From positions 1-14,629 of the forward strand of contig SBAT01000354.1 of the NCBI GenBank assembly GCA_005240105.1: a stretch of 14,629 bases of DNA. The letters are read 5' to 3'. Below, piece after piece: positions 6,320 through 13,665 of this stretch (position 1 is its first letter; every line of letters starts with the position of its first letter). This DNA is from Chloroflexota bacterium (lineage in GTDB: Bacteria; Cyanobacteriota; Vampirovibrionia; Obscuribacterales; Obscuribacteraceae). The translations under genes were made by a program, and so were the position numbers. The notes under the pieces are model-generated. The model saw only the letters and a program-made list of their open reading frames with translations, was not told the origin of the DNA and searched no databases.

Positions 6320-7420
6320 CTACTTAGCCTTGAAGTACAGGATTACTGCACCAAGTGTGCCTATCACGATATTCGGCAGCCAGGCGGCAAGCATGGGATC
6401 GATACGACCAGCTTCACCCATAGCGCCTGATGTTGAAACAAGCACGTAATAGATGAACACAATTGCCGCTGAGTAGATGAAACCAATGTTGTTACGTGAA
6501 CGGCGAGCCAAGAGACCAAGCGGCGCTCCGGCTAGGGCAACGATTAAACAGGCTAGTGGGCTGGCAAATTTTTGATAGTAGCGCACCAAGAGATCGTTGC
6601 TTACCGAATTGGAAGTCTTGAGCATGTCTATGTATTGCCCAAGCTGCCACATGTTCATTTCTTTGGGCGATACTTTGCCCGTCTCTAATGCCGATTGAAC
6701 GTTCTTGATGCCTGGTAGCAGTAGCTTGTCGAATTGCAATATGCGAGTAATATCGCTGTTGCCGGACAAGACGTAAGTTCTGCCGTCTTTCAAGAGCCAC
6801 TCACCACTGTGCAAAGCGCCCGAAGCTGCGGCAATGATTTGTACTAGTTTGTCACGAGTGAAATCGAGCACAATGATATTGTGAATTGTATTGCCGTCGT
6901 GATAGCCGATATAGAAGACGCGATCAAGTGTTAGATCATGTCCGCGTTCCATATAAGTAAAGTTGGCTTGTCCCTTGGGCAATTCGCTCTTGTACAAGGC
7001 TAAGAATTCAAGCTTCTTGGATGTTTGGCTGGCGACAGGCACAATGAATTCACTGATACAGAAGCTGGCAAAACTTGTAAGGATACCGAACAGCAATGGT
7101 GCCATCATTATTCGGTAGAAGCTTACGCCGGATGTGCGCAAGGCGATTATTTCAGAGTCTCCAGACAAGCGATTGAAAACGAGCAGCGTCCCGAGCAGCA
7201 CACCAATTGGAATAGTCATTACGATGACTTCCGGCATGTGCAAGGCAAGAATTTCCATGGCCATTGTAATTGGCACGCCTGATTTCATAATCAGGTTGAA
7301 GATGGTGCGCAATTGTTCGGCACCAAACCACACGCCGGTAACAATACCTATACCAAAAAGCAGAGGCATCCAAAATTCATTGGCAATGTAGCGATCGAGC
7401 ATTTTGACGCCGATGGTCAT
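6320..7420 (-). CDS. lptF: LPS export permease, LptF/LptG (YjgP/YjgQ) family
   Basis: This 366-residue inner-membrane protein would form the transmembrane channel of the LptB2FG ABC extractor, which lifts lipopolysaccharide out of the inner membrane. Layout matches the family: three N-terminal membrane segments (about 17-38, 57-83 and 103-128), a periplasmic beta-jellyroll-like domain (about 140-270), and three C-terminal segments (about 286-303, 311-333 and 344-364). Family motifs visible include the N-terminal LDRYI..EF and the LAGAPLGLLARRS turn at about 296-308. Only one such gene is present here; with no second permease in the window it could work as a homodimer, as is thought for cyanobacterial-type systems, or have a partner elsewhere, and F versus G cannot be assigned firmly. 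The ATG overlaps the lptB stop (ATGA), with GAGGA upstream, indicating tight coupling to lptB. Confidence 0.9.
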   Translation of the reverse strand: MTIGVKMLDRYIANEFWMPLLFGIGIVTGVWFGAEQLRTIFNLIMKSGVPITMAMEILALHMPEVIVMTIPIGVLLGTLLVFNRLSGDSEIIALRTSGVSFYRIMMAPLLFGILTSFASFCISEFIVPVASQTSKKLEFLALYKSELPKGQANFTYMERGHDLTLDRVFYIGYHDGNTIHNIIVLDFTRDKLVQIIAAASGALHSGEWLLKDGRTYVLSGNSDITRILQFDKLLLPGIKNVQSALETGKVSPKEMNMWQLGQYIDMLKTSNSVSNDLLVRYYQKFASPLACLIVALAGAPLGLLARRSRNNIGFIYSAAIVFIYYVLVSTSGAMGEAGRIDPMLAAWLPNIVIGTLGAVILYFKAK

Positions 7421-8139
7421 ATCGTGAAGTCCTCACCGAGATAGTGTTTGCGAGCAATTGGGGAGACGGCAACTTCATGGCTTGTGCCGGCAACCAAAAT
7501 CTTGCCTTGATCAATTAGATAGGCTCGATCGGTAATTTTTAGTGTTGCTCGTGGATTGTGGTCTGTAACCAATACTCCAAGTCCCCATTCGTCCTTTAAG
7601 CGGCGAACAAGGTTTTGGATATCGTTGATGGAAATTGGGTCAACACCGGTAAACGGTTCGTCGAGAAGAATGAACTTGGGTTCGATTGCCAAACAACGAG
7701 CAATTTCCAGACGTCTTCTTTCACCGCCGGATAGTTGAATGGATTGAATGTTGATTAAGTGATCGAGGTTAAATTGCTTCAGCAGAGACATGGTTCTATC
7801 TTCAATTTGTCGTCTGTTGAACTTTCTTAGCTCAAGTATCAGCCGTAAGTTGTCGCCGCAGGTAAGCTTGCGGAAGACGGATGCTTCTTGAGGCAAATAA
7901 CCAATACCCATGCGCGCTCTTTGGTGGATGGGCAGTTTTGTCAGATCTTTGCCACCAAGACTAACCTTGCCTTTTTCCGGTTTTACAAGACCAAGCACCA
8001 TATCAAAGGAGGTGGTTTTGCCAGCCCCGTTACGTCCCAAGAGACCTACTACTTCACCGGCATTAACATGAAAGCTGACGTTGTCTACGACACGCCTTCC
8101 GCCATATGTTTTTTGAATGTGTTCAACAACAATGCTCAT
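7417..8139 (-). CDS. lptB: LPS export ABC transporter ATP-binding protein LptB
   Basis: LptB is the cytoplasmic ATPase that powers LPS extraction by the LptFG channel. At 240 residues it has the usual length, and every ABC motif is intact: Walker A GRNGAGKTT (35-43), Q-loop Gln84 in GYLPQEASVF, signature LSGGERRR (136-143), Walker B FILLDEP (156-162) followed by the D-loop region FTGVDP, and the H-loop His194 in VTDHN. The YLPQE.S.FR and LDEPF.GVDPI segments are characteristic of LptB rather than of amino-acid ABC ATPases. Its ATG overlaps the lptA stop codon (ATGA) and is preceded by GAGAGG. Its own stop overlaps the lptF start, so lptA, lptB and lptF are translated as a coupled unit. The assignment rests on both motifs and neighbours. 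Confidence 0.95.
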   Translation of the reverse strand: MSIVVEHIQKTYGGRRVVDNVSFHVNAGEVVGLLGRNGAGKTTSFDMVLGLVKPEKGKVSLGGKDLTKLPIHQRARMGIGYLPQEASVFRKLTCGDNLRLILELRKFNRRQIEDRTMSLLKQFNLDHLINIQSIQLSGGERRRLEIARCLAIEPKFILLDEPFTGVDPISINDIQNLVRRLKDEWGLGVLVTDHNPRATLKITDRAYLIDQGKILVAGTSHEVAVSPIARKHYLGEDFTI

Positions 8140-9371
8140 TGCGGCCTCTCGATTTTGGTTGAGCTTATGCTCTGGTTGGCGTTCTGGAAACGGCTTGCCA
8201 ATTGAGTTTCAACATCTTGAATTGCCGGTTTCTTAAGTGGTCCGTTGATGATGAAAGCCTTGGTGTTGCCTTCTGCCAAAATTTTCTTTGTAGCAACCGT
8301 CATGGTTATCCTGTCGGCTATCCAGCGTCTGCCGGCTTGGTTGACTTGCGAACGACCTACGAAGTAGACCTTTTCAGCTTTGCCTTCCGGATTGCGCAAG
8401 ACAACAATTTTTGGTCCGATGCCGGTGGTGTCGTCATAGTAGACGTGCACGTTGCCATTGGCTGTGATACGTCCGTTGTCCTGGCTCAAGTCCTGGCTGT
8501 CGGATGTGATGATAATTGGCACTTCCTGAACTGTAGCGGCCATTGCCGGTACATCCAATAGCCCGGGCTGGCTAATTGGTTTGGGAGCTTCAGCTTTCTT
8601 CTTCGGTTGAATCACTTGTGATTTTACGTGACCGGTCGCTTGCAGCCTCTTGGTAGACATAAAGTAAGTGATGCTGTCGGCGGAAGTGCTGTTTCTATTC
8701 TGGGTGGCTACTGCATTGCCCGTAAAAATTGCCGTCTCGGGCTTTTTGTCGACGCCGTACATCAATTGCAATTTGTCAGCCGACGCGGTGATGTCGCCAT
8801 TTTTTACATGCACGTGACCAATGGCAATAAACTTGCCTGAGCCTTGATCATATTCTTGCTTGTCTGAATCGGTGATGATTCTTTCGACAGTACCGGCCGG
8901 TTTTTCAACTGGTTTGCTGCCCGTGAAATTTACAGCCACGCTTTTGTTGGCGTCCGGCTTGCCTTCTTTTTTAGGATCGCCACTGCTTATTACTTCGGAG
9001 TGAGCATGCCCTTCAGCAATTACCTTTTGCGTTAGCATTTCAAAGGTGATGGTGTCCGCATCTAACTTACTATTACCTTGCACCAGGTTTGGGTGTCCGG
9101 TGAAAACAGCACTGCGTAAATTGCCTGTTGCATCCTTATACATAATGGCTTGCGGGGCGTTGATGACACTTTCCTTGTAGACAACTCTTACAGCGCCTTT
9201 GGCTACAACGTGGTCTTGGGCAAATTCTTGCTCTTGAGCCTGAATATCAACTGGACCGGAAATTGCAGCACCGGGCATTTCTTGCGCGAAACATGTAGGT
9301 GTTGCGAGCGATAAAAGAATCGCCGGCGTCAAAATGACTTTGTGGGATTTCGCTAAGTATTTGCTTATCAT
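8136..9371 (-). CDS. lptA: LPS transport periplasmic protein LptA with three OstA domains
   Basis: LptA forms the beta-jellyroll bridge that carries LPS across the periplasm. The chosen protein has 411 residues, about twice the size of the E. coli protein. After a signal peptide (about 1-29, likely cut after CFA), three OstA/LptA-like segments follow at roughly 40-127, 165-253 and 288-376. Each contains the pattern of a substrate-loop strand, '...A.GNV.V', then 'A..I.......K...A.GH/N'. They are joined by Lys/Pro-rich linkers (about 130-160 and 255-285). The reading frame extends to a TTG at 9392, but ATG at 9371 has GGAG eight bases upstream and gives a clean signal peptide, so it was preferred. 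Its stop overlaps the lptB start. A role as an elongated single-chain bridge is inference; it could also be an LptA-like protein that still oligomerises. Confidence 0.87.
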   Translation of the reverse strand: MISKYLAKSHKVILTPAILLSLATPTCFAQEMPGAAISGPVDIQAQEQEFAQDHVVAKGAVRVVYKESVINAPQAIMYKDATGNLRSAVFTGHPNLVQGNSKLDADTITFEMLTQKVIAEGHAHSEVISSGDPKKEGKPDANKSVAVNFTGSKPVEKPAGTVERIITDSDKQEYDQGSGKFIAIGHVHVKNGDITASADKLQLMYGVDKKPETAIFTGNAVATQNRNSTSADSITYFMSTKRLQATGHVKSQVIQPKKKAEAPKPISQPGLLDVPAMAATVQEVPIIITSDSQDLSQDNGRITANGNVHVYYDDTTGIGPKIVVLRNPEGKAEKVYFVGRSQVNQAGRRWIADRITMTVATKKILAEGNTKAFIINGPLKKPAIQDVETQLASRFQNANQSISSTKIERPQ

Positions 9372-9379
9372 CAATTTGT

Positions 9380-9383
9380 CTCC
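9380..9383 (-). promoter_or_regulatory. Ribosome binding site for lptA
   Basis: GGAG on the minus strand lies 8 nt before the ATG at 9371. The alternative TTG at 9392 has no comparable site, so this element decides the start. Confidence 0.5.
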
Positions 9384-9417
9384 GCTTGACAATCACTTGT
9401 TGTCTTCGTGTAAATGC

Positions 9418-10011
9418 TCAGTTGACAACTATCTCTGCATGGGTATTGCCGATGATTTTGAAGTTGTTCAGCTCGCTGAAATTGATATTGCCTTCAGCCC
9501 GGTTACCAGATATCTTGGCTACTCCGGGGAGATTGATGTTAACACCATCCGAGGCAATAAACCTATTGTTTTTACTTAATTCCAGGATGTTAGTCTCCAT
9601 GTGGGTTTTGCCGCCGTCGCCAGTGGCAATAACCTTTTGACCATTCTGTCTGGATAATTTCACGTGTCGGTCTTCTTCATTAGCTTCGCCTGTCGGCGCG
9701 GTCAAACGCATTTTGACTTCCGGACCATTGAAGTACTCAACGACAATACCTTCAAGGTTAACCAAGTGTGTCTGGGAGTTCACTGTGCCCTGTTTTGCCT
9801 TCAGTTGCCAGCGAACGTGGTTCTGGTCGTCGACCTCTTTCAACTCATATCCTGTTATGGTAACGAAGTCTTTGTTTGGATTCTCGTCTATATCTTTTTT
9901 GACTGCCTTGATCTGTTGGTTGGCGTCTTTTTGTACATAGATGAAGCCAACTACCAGTCCAACTACAACTGACAGCGCGATTAGGATTTTTACGATTGGG
10001 TGGAGGTTCAT
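9418..10011 (-). CDS. lptC: LPS export protein LptC
   Basis: LptC is a bitopic inner-membrane protein that receives LPS from LptB2FG and passes it to LptA. This 197-residue protein has the expected plan: one N-terminal membrane segment (about residues 6-26, rich in Ile/Val/Leu/Gly) followed by a periplasmic jellyroll domain. That domain contains ITGYELKEVDDQNHVRWQLKA, close to the family's 'DY.......D..G...W.L.A..A' opening, and ends with strand-turn patterns such as FIASDGVNINLPG and ISGNRAEG. The ATG at 10011 is 15 bp after the upstream TPR gene; the nearest Shine-Dalgarno-like AAGG is 13 bases away, so initiation may be helped by coupling. Sequence conservation in LptC is low, and position immediately before lptA and lptB is strong support. 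Confidence 0.88.
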   Translation of the reverse strand: MNLHPIVKILIALSVVVGLVVGFIYVQKDANQQIKAVKKDIDENPNKDFVTITGYELKEVDDQNHVRWQLKAKQGTVNSQTHLVNLEGIVVEYFNGPEVKMRLTAPTGEANEEDRHVKLSRQNGQKVIATGDGGKTHMETNILELSKNNRFIASDGVNINLPGVAKISGNRAEGNINFSELNNFKIIGNTHAEIVVN

Positions 10012-10026
10012 GGGGATGATGTGACC

Positions 10027-11163
10027 TTACTTCCCTAGAGCGCGTAAAGCAACAGCTCGGGAGATGTTGTTAACACTCTCCTTTAAATTTCCTTGCTTGA
10101 GATAACCTTCGCCTAAAAAGAAATACGGAGCAGGATTATCAGCCGCCAACTTCTGGCATTGACGCCAAGTGGCCATGGCTTCGTCAAGATTGCCTGTGTA
10201 CTCGGCCTTTAAGTGAGCTCGATAAACACGCGCCCAAATATCGTTTGGTTGTTGGGCAACTATTTCATCAAGCTGTTTGAGAGCTGATTCGAAATACTTT
10301 TTGATTTGTGGTGCCATTGATGGATCGGCTTTGTCCAATGCGCCTTGAATTGGCTTAATTGACGTTGGCACATTGGCTATGCCTGCTTGAGCAGCTAGAC
10401 TCTTACCAATTTGGTCGATCACGATTTGCTTGTTCTTCGATCGATCAACCAATGGGCGACCAGCTTTTAAATTTGCCAGCACAACATCTGGATCCATTCT
10501 GCCTGATTGCACTTGCATAGCTGCTTGCTGAATTTCGTACACAGGGACTTTGGCTGCCTGCAATTGCTGCACCATTGCCCAGGTGTTTTTGTCGCGTGTC
10601 AGCTTTTCTGATTGCTGAGCAAGCAAATAAGCCTTCATGTAATAAGCCCAGGACAAGCTATAGCGAACGCGATTTTCATTCGGCGCATAGGTGAGCATCT
10701 TCTCATAGGTGGCAATTAGTTTGTCGAAATACTCAGCACCACCTTGTGTTGATGCCAGCTTGCGCGACAGACGCACTTCCTTGAGAGCCTCTTCGACTTG
10801 GCTTGTACGTGTCAATGCCACAGCTAAGATGAAGTGAGCTTCCGGATTGTCCGGATATGTATCAACTTGCTTGCGAGCAAGCGGCACATCGTCGGTTGTG
10901 ACCAATTCGTCAGCTTTGGTGCTGGACTCTAAAGTCGTAGACACAACTGCAGAATCATCGGCATCAGTTGTTGCAGGGGCTGTAGCTGGCTGAGTTTGAT
11001 CAGCAGGCTTCGCTGCATCTGCGGCATTGTTTGTTTCATTGGCTGCCAAACAAATCTGTCCGGAAGCCATCAGGCTCACCAGCGCGAACGCCGAAGCCTT
11101 CTTGGAAGAAACAAGCAAATCTTGAACTGAACAACGTAAATTGCCCACGTGCATGCACCTCAT
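10027..11163 (-). CDS. Secreted TPR-containing protein, first gene of the lpt run
   Basis: The 378-residue protein starts with a long basic N-region and a hydrophobic stretch ending around ICLAANE (about 22-42), consistent with a signal peptide or signal anchor. An Ala/Thr/Asp/Pro-rich low-complexity linker follows (about 43-90). The remainder is helical with degenerate tetratricopeptide-like repeats, clearest at 91-137 (PDNPEAHFILAVALTRTSQV) and at 303-375 (APYFFLGEGYLKQGNLKESV). No enzymatic motif is seen. The frame is open to a TTG at 11205, but ATG at 11163 has GAGG five bases upstream and was preferred. It lies 15 bp before lptC and is therefore probably the first gene of the LPS-export transcript. 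Its partner is unknown; a periplasmic scaffold for Lpt or envelope proteins is a positional guess. Confidence 0.8.
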   Translation of the reverse strand: MRCMHVGNLRCSVQDLLVSSKKASAFALVSLMASGQICLAANETNNAADAAKPADQTQPATAPATTDADDSAVVSTTLESSTKADELVTTDDVPLARKQVDTYPDNPEAHFILAVALTRTSQVEEALKEVRLSRKLASTQGGAEYFDKLIATYEKMLTYAPNENRVRYSLSWAYYMKAYLLAQQSEKLTRDKNTWAMVQQLQAAKVPVYEIQQAAMQVQSGRMDPDVVLANLKAGRPLVDRSKNKQIVIDQIGKSLAAQAGIANVPTSIKPIQGALDKADPSMAPQIKKYFESALKQLDEIVAQQPNDIWARVYRAHLKAEYTGNLDEAMATWRQCQKLAADNPAPYFFLGEGYLKQGNLKESVNNISRAVALRALGK

Positions 11164-11376
11164 ATAAACCTCGCCATATGATAGCAGACGACAGTCGGTT
11201 GCCAATGGAACCCACTACTGACATTAGAAACTTTTGTGCTAGAAAGCGAGTTTCGCTAACAGTCCGCACCCTCTTGGAATCCGCGCTTTCGGTACAGCCT
11301 GACGGCATGCTTGTTCTTTTCGGTACGCCCTCAAGGCAAAACTCGAATATTGAGTTTGTGAAGGTTTAGTCTGGGA

Positions 11377-12846
11377 CTAGCTATTCCAGAAGTCCATAAT
11401 CTTCAGGCAGCGCTTAGCGTTATCCGCTTCACCGCTTTCTCTAAAGTATTGGTGCAATTCCGACAAATTTTTGCTGTTGGGCATGGAAAAAAGTTTGATG
11501 TCGTATCTGCTGGTTGAATTGCCAGCCACCACTGCTTGCTCATAAGCAGTTAGTGATTTGTCTGTTGCGCCGATGTTATTGCAGACTTTTCCAAGATTGT
11601 TCAGTGCATTTACTCTTTCAGTTGCCTGACCGACTTTACTTATTTCTACCAGGCGCTCAGCTGTTGAAACTGCTCGTGCTGGTTCACCAATAGCGGTGTA
11701 AGCATCTGCCAGTCTTTGTAAGTTTGTCTTTAGTTCGGGTGTATAGCCGAGAGTTGATGTTTCTCCGTCAAGAATTTTTTGCGATTGTTCGAGAAGCTTC
11801 AATTCTTGTTGATGGCGACCAGCATAATTATGCACTTTGGAAAGTGCAGTCAGGTTAGCTGCGTGACCAATTTCACTCCTGGAGACGTTGCGTGAAACGT
11901 GGGACAGATTTGCAATCATTTCGCTTTGTCCCTGGGCTGACATGCGTATATAGTCGCCGTCTTTTCCGTGAGTAAACTTCTCAATTAGTCGGGTGAGTCC
12001 CCAATCTAAGTGTTTGTTATTACTTTGTGCGTCTCTACTTACTGTTGATATCAGTTGAAGTTGCGACATGCCTTCAGTAATCGTGGGTGTTGCAGTGGCG
12101 AATGGCGATTCTTTATTCAAGAAATTGCGACCGCTTAATTGATGTTCGGCTTCTTTGGCGGAAAGGGTTTGCAAGTTTGCGGTGGGCTTATGTGTCTCTT
12201 TAGACATTTTCAACGGAGTTCGCCACAGGGCGTCGAACTCGGAAACTTGGTGACCGACGGCTGCATTCTCTAGATTGCCTGCGGTTGATAGTTCAGCATG
12301 TGGTGTAAGTGCTCCGACTTTTTTTGCTTGTAGAATGGACCGTAACTTTAGTCCGCCCCAAGTTGCGCCTCCGGCGATTGCGCCAGTTGCAGTCATTGCC
12401 AAAAAGTCGACAGATAATTGCCCGAAGTTAGAGGAAATTTTCTTCTTTGCCTCTTCGTAGCCTGTGCCTGTCGTCCATAGATTTTTCATTGATTCGGATG
12501 ATTGACCCCAGGCACTTATTCCTCGTAGTGCCATTTCTCCGGTCGCTAGGGTGCCTACAATCGTTGCCAGTTTTTTACTTGCTAATGCCAGTCCAATACC
12601 TACTGCAGCGCCTGCTCCAGCGTGACAAAGAACTTCGAGTTGGTTCTCTTTTGGGGACTCTGCAAAATGGGTTACCTTGGCGATAGTCCCTTCGGCAAGT
12701 CCAGTAGAAAAGGCAGAAAGAGCCTTCATTGAGCTATCTAACGTAACTCCGTGTGTCTTACCGGTGTAAAACTCTTCAGGCAGAAGATGTCCGCTGTTGT
12801 TTGCTAGTTTTGATTTTTCCGCATTCTGAATTTGATAGTCGCCCAT
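11377..12846 (-). CDS. Hypothetical protein with Gly/Ala-rich hydrophobic segments and TPRs
   Basis: I cannot name this 489-residue protein. Two Gly/Ala-rich hydrophobic stretches with small-residue spacing occur at about 73-111 (HAGAGAAVGIGLALASKK) and 143-167 (AMTATGAIAGGATWGGLKL). They could be membrane-inserting helices or glycine-zipper packing. The C-terminal third contains TPR-like helices (about 317-353, 367-400 and 411-443), including ERVNALNNLGKVCNNIGATD. There is no classical signal peptide. The frame is open to an ATG at 12915 without a ribosome site; ATG at 12846 is preceded by GGAGG with eight bases of spacing and was chosen. The gene is separated from the lpt run by 213 bp and diverges from a VapBC pair. 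Whether the stretches span a membrane is uncertain. TPRs suggest protein binding. Confidence 0.7.
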   Translation of the reverse strand: MGDYQIQNAEKSKLANNSGHLLPEEFYTGKTHGVTLDSSMKALSAFSTGLAEGTIAKVTHFAESPKENQLEVLCHAGAGAAVGIGLALASKKLATIVGTLATGEMALRGISAWGQSSESMKNLWTTGTGYEEAKKKISSNFGQLSVDFLAMTATGAIAGGATWGGLKLRSILQAKKVGALTPHAELSTAGNLENAAVGHQVSEFDALWRTPLKMSKETHKPTANLQTLSAKEAEHQLSGRNFLNKESPFATATPTITEGMSQLQLISTVSRDAQSNNKHLDWGLTRLIEKFTHGKDGDYIRMSAQGQSEMIANLSHVSRNVSRSEIGHAANLTALSKVHNYAGRHQQELKLLEQSQKILDGETSTLGYTPELKTNLQRLADAYTAIGEPARAVSTAERLVEISKVGQATERVNALNNLGKVCNNIGATDKSLTAYEQAVVAGNSTSRYDIKLFSMPNSKNLSELHQYFRESGEADNAKRCLKIMDFWNS

Positions 12847-12854
12847 TTCAACAG

Positions 12855-12859
12855 CCTCC
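12855..12859 (-). promoter_or_regulatory. Ribosome binding site for the Gly-rich TPR protein
   Basis: GGAGG on the minus strand, 8 nt before the ATG at 12846, is among the strongest Shine-Dalgarno matches in the window. The upstream ATG at 12915 has none, so this site argues for the shorter protein. Confidence 0.6.
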
Positions 12860-12935
12860 AGTGCTATCTGACTCCGTGCTGGAATCATTATGTGGAGTGC
12901 CTTTTGTGCTGTCATTGGGGGAAATACGGTGGGTG

Positions 12936-12947
12936 CGTAGTACTACG
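12936..12947. promoter_or_regulatory. 12-bp perfect palindrome, candidate operator
   Basis: CGTAGTACTACG reads identically on both strands. It lies between the divergent vapB gene and the Gly-rich TPR gene, 56 bp before the vapB ATG. Antitoxins of VapBC modules commonly bind palindromes near their own promoter, so this is a candidate VapB operator; binding is inferred. Confidence 0.4.
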
Positions 12948-12961
12948 AGCTTGTGATGGTG

Positions 12962-12989
12962 AATATATGGTAGAATGGTAGATAGTTAA
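12962..12989 (-). promoter_or_regulatory. Candidate promoter for the Gly-rich TPR gene
   Basis: On the minus strand, TTAACT (12984-12989) and TATATT (12962-12967) are separated by 16 bp, a fair sigma-70-type match (4/6 and 5/6). The predicted start near 12955 would leave a leader of about 110 nt containing the 12-bp palindrome and the strong ribosome site before ATG 12846. Confidence 0.3.
12968..12976 (+). promoter_or_regulatory. Candidate extended -10 element for vapBC
   Basis: TGGTAGAAT matches an extended -10 (TGnTATAAT) at eight of its nine positions counting n, and lies 27 bp before the vapB ATG. No good -35 is present at the usual distance, which fits an extended -10 promoter. It overlaps the divergent candidate promoter. 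Confidence 0.3.
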
Positions 12990-12995
12990 GGTAGA
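12969..12995 (+). repeat. Three GGTAGA direct repeats upstream of vapB
   Basis: GGTAGA occurs at 12969-12974, 12977-12982 and 12990-12995. The first two copies form the tandem ATGGTAGA. The cluster overlaps both candidate promoters and could be a half-site array for a regulator; chance is not excluded for 6-bp units. Confidence 0.35.
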
Positions 12996-13003
12996 ACTGT
13001 GAC

Positions 13004-13258
13004 ATGAGTCTAAATATTAAAAACGAAGATACGCATAGGCTCGTTAAACAACTAGCTAGTATTACCGGCGAAAGTATGACAGAAGCAATTACGACTTCTG
13101 TACGTGAGCGGTTGAATCGCCTTCGTGGAAAGAAGCAACAAAGTCTCTCCGAGCGTTTACTTGCAATTGGCAAAGATTGTGCAGCGCGAATGAAAGAACC
13201 AATTGCCTCTATTGATCATGGCGAGCTTCTCTACGATGAGCAGGGACTGCCTAAATGA
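13004..13258 (+). CDS. vapB: VapB-type antitoxin (Rv0623/PSK transcription factor family)
   Basis: The 84-residue protein matches the antitoxin family typified by Rv0623 (PSK_trans_fac). The N-terminal MSLNIKNEDTHRLVKQLAS and TGESMTEAI form the ribbon-helix-helix DNA-binding segment (about 1-35). A basic helix ERLNRLRGKK follows (35-44), and the C-terminal LLYDEQGLPK (75-84) corresponds to the conserved 'YDE.GLPR' tail, near the part that blocks the toxin. It would neutralise VapC and repress its own operon. No strong Shine-Dalgarno precedes the ATG (GGTAGA lies 8 nt upstream). The stop overlaps the vapC ATG (ATGA), the typical coupled arrangement of these modules. The family assignment is strong; the particular DNA site bound is unknown, though a 12-bp palindrome lies 56 bp upstream. 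Confidence 0.92.
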   Translation: MSLNIKNEDTHRLVKQLASITGESMTEAITTSVRERLNRLRGKKQQSLSERLLAIGKDCAARMKEPIASIDHGELLYDEQGLPK

Positions 13259-13644
13259 TCATCGATACTTCTGCAATTCTTGCGATTCTCCGAGACGAAC
13301 CGGAAGCTCCTACGTGCGCTAAACAGATAGAGATATCTGAGCGCTGTCGCATATCTGCAGCGAATTTTGTTGAGGCTTCCATAATCATTGATGCTGGTCG
13401 AAATCCTATTATGAGTCGTCGGTTTGATGAATTGGTGAAGACTGCACAAATTGTTATTGAGCCCGTTAGCGAGAGTCAAGCTCGCATGGCGCGGGAAGCG
13501 TATCGCGATTTTGGTAAAGGTTCTGGGCACAAGGCAAAGCTAAATTTTGGTGATTGCTTTGCTTATGCATTGGCTAAGGAATTTGGAGAACCCTTGCTTT
13601 GCAAAGGCAATGATTTTGCACAAACTGACGTGAAGTGTGTTTAG
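13255..13644 (+). CDS. vapC: VapC-type toxin, PIN-domain ribonuclease
   Basis: At 129 residues this is a normal-length single-domain PIN toxin. The acidic metal-binding residues are in place: Asp4 in MIIDTSA, Glu40 in NFVEAS, Asp100 in LNFGDCFAYALA, and Asp120 and/or Asp125 in CKGNDFAQTD. VapC enzymes are Mg-dependent endoribonucleases; characterised members cut tRNA or 23S rRNA, but the target of this one cannot be read from sequence. The ATG overlaps the vapB stop by four bases, and an AGGGA Shine-Dalgarno lies in the end of vapB. All catalytic positions are intact, so it looks functional rather than decayed. The pair sits between two minus-strand genes and could have been acquired as a unit, although no insertion junctions are visible. 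Confidence 0.93.
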   Translation: MIIDTSAILAILRDEPEAPTCAKQIEISERCRISAANFVEASIIIDAGRNPIMSRRFDELVKTAQIVIEPVSESQARMAREAYRDFGKGSGHKAKLNFGDCFAYALAKEFGEPLLCKGNDFAQTDVKCV

Positions 13645-13665
13645 AAAAGGGGGAACCCAAAGCTA

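Noticed and set aside
11178..11205. TTGGCA-N16-TATCAT as promoter of the lpt run
   Set aside because: A start of transcription just after this -10 would fall inside the ribosome site for ATG 11163, so it conflicts with the preferred start; left as a possibility only.
11287..11326. Direct repeat TTTCGGTAC (11287-11295 and 11318-11326) between two minus-strand genes
   Set aside because: Only two 9-bp copies with no other structure; probably chance.
11339..11357. AAACTC/GAGTTT hairpin after the Gly-rich TPR gene as an intrinsic terminator
   Set aside because: Short AT-rich stem with no T-run on the minus strand; too weak to call.
11031..11369. Plus-strand open frame of 112 codons opposite the secreted TPR gene and its upstream region
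   Set aside because: It overlaps the well-supported TPR coding sequence, has no family resemblance and no ribosome site; composition fits a shadow frame.
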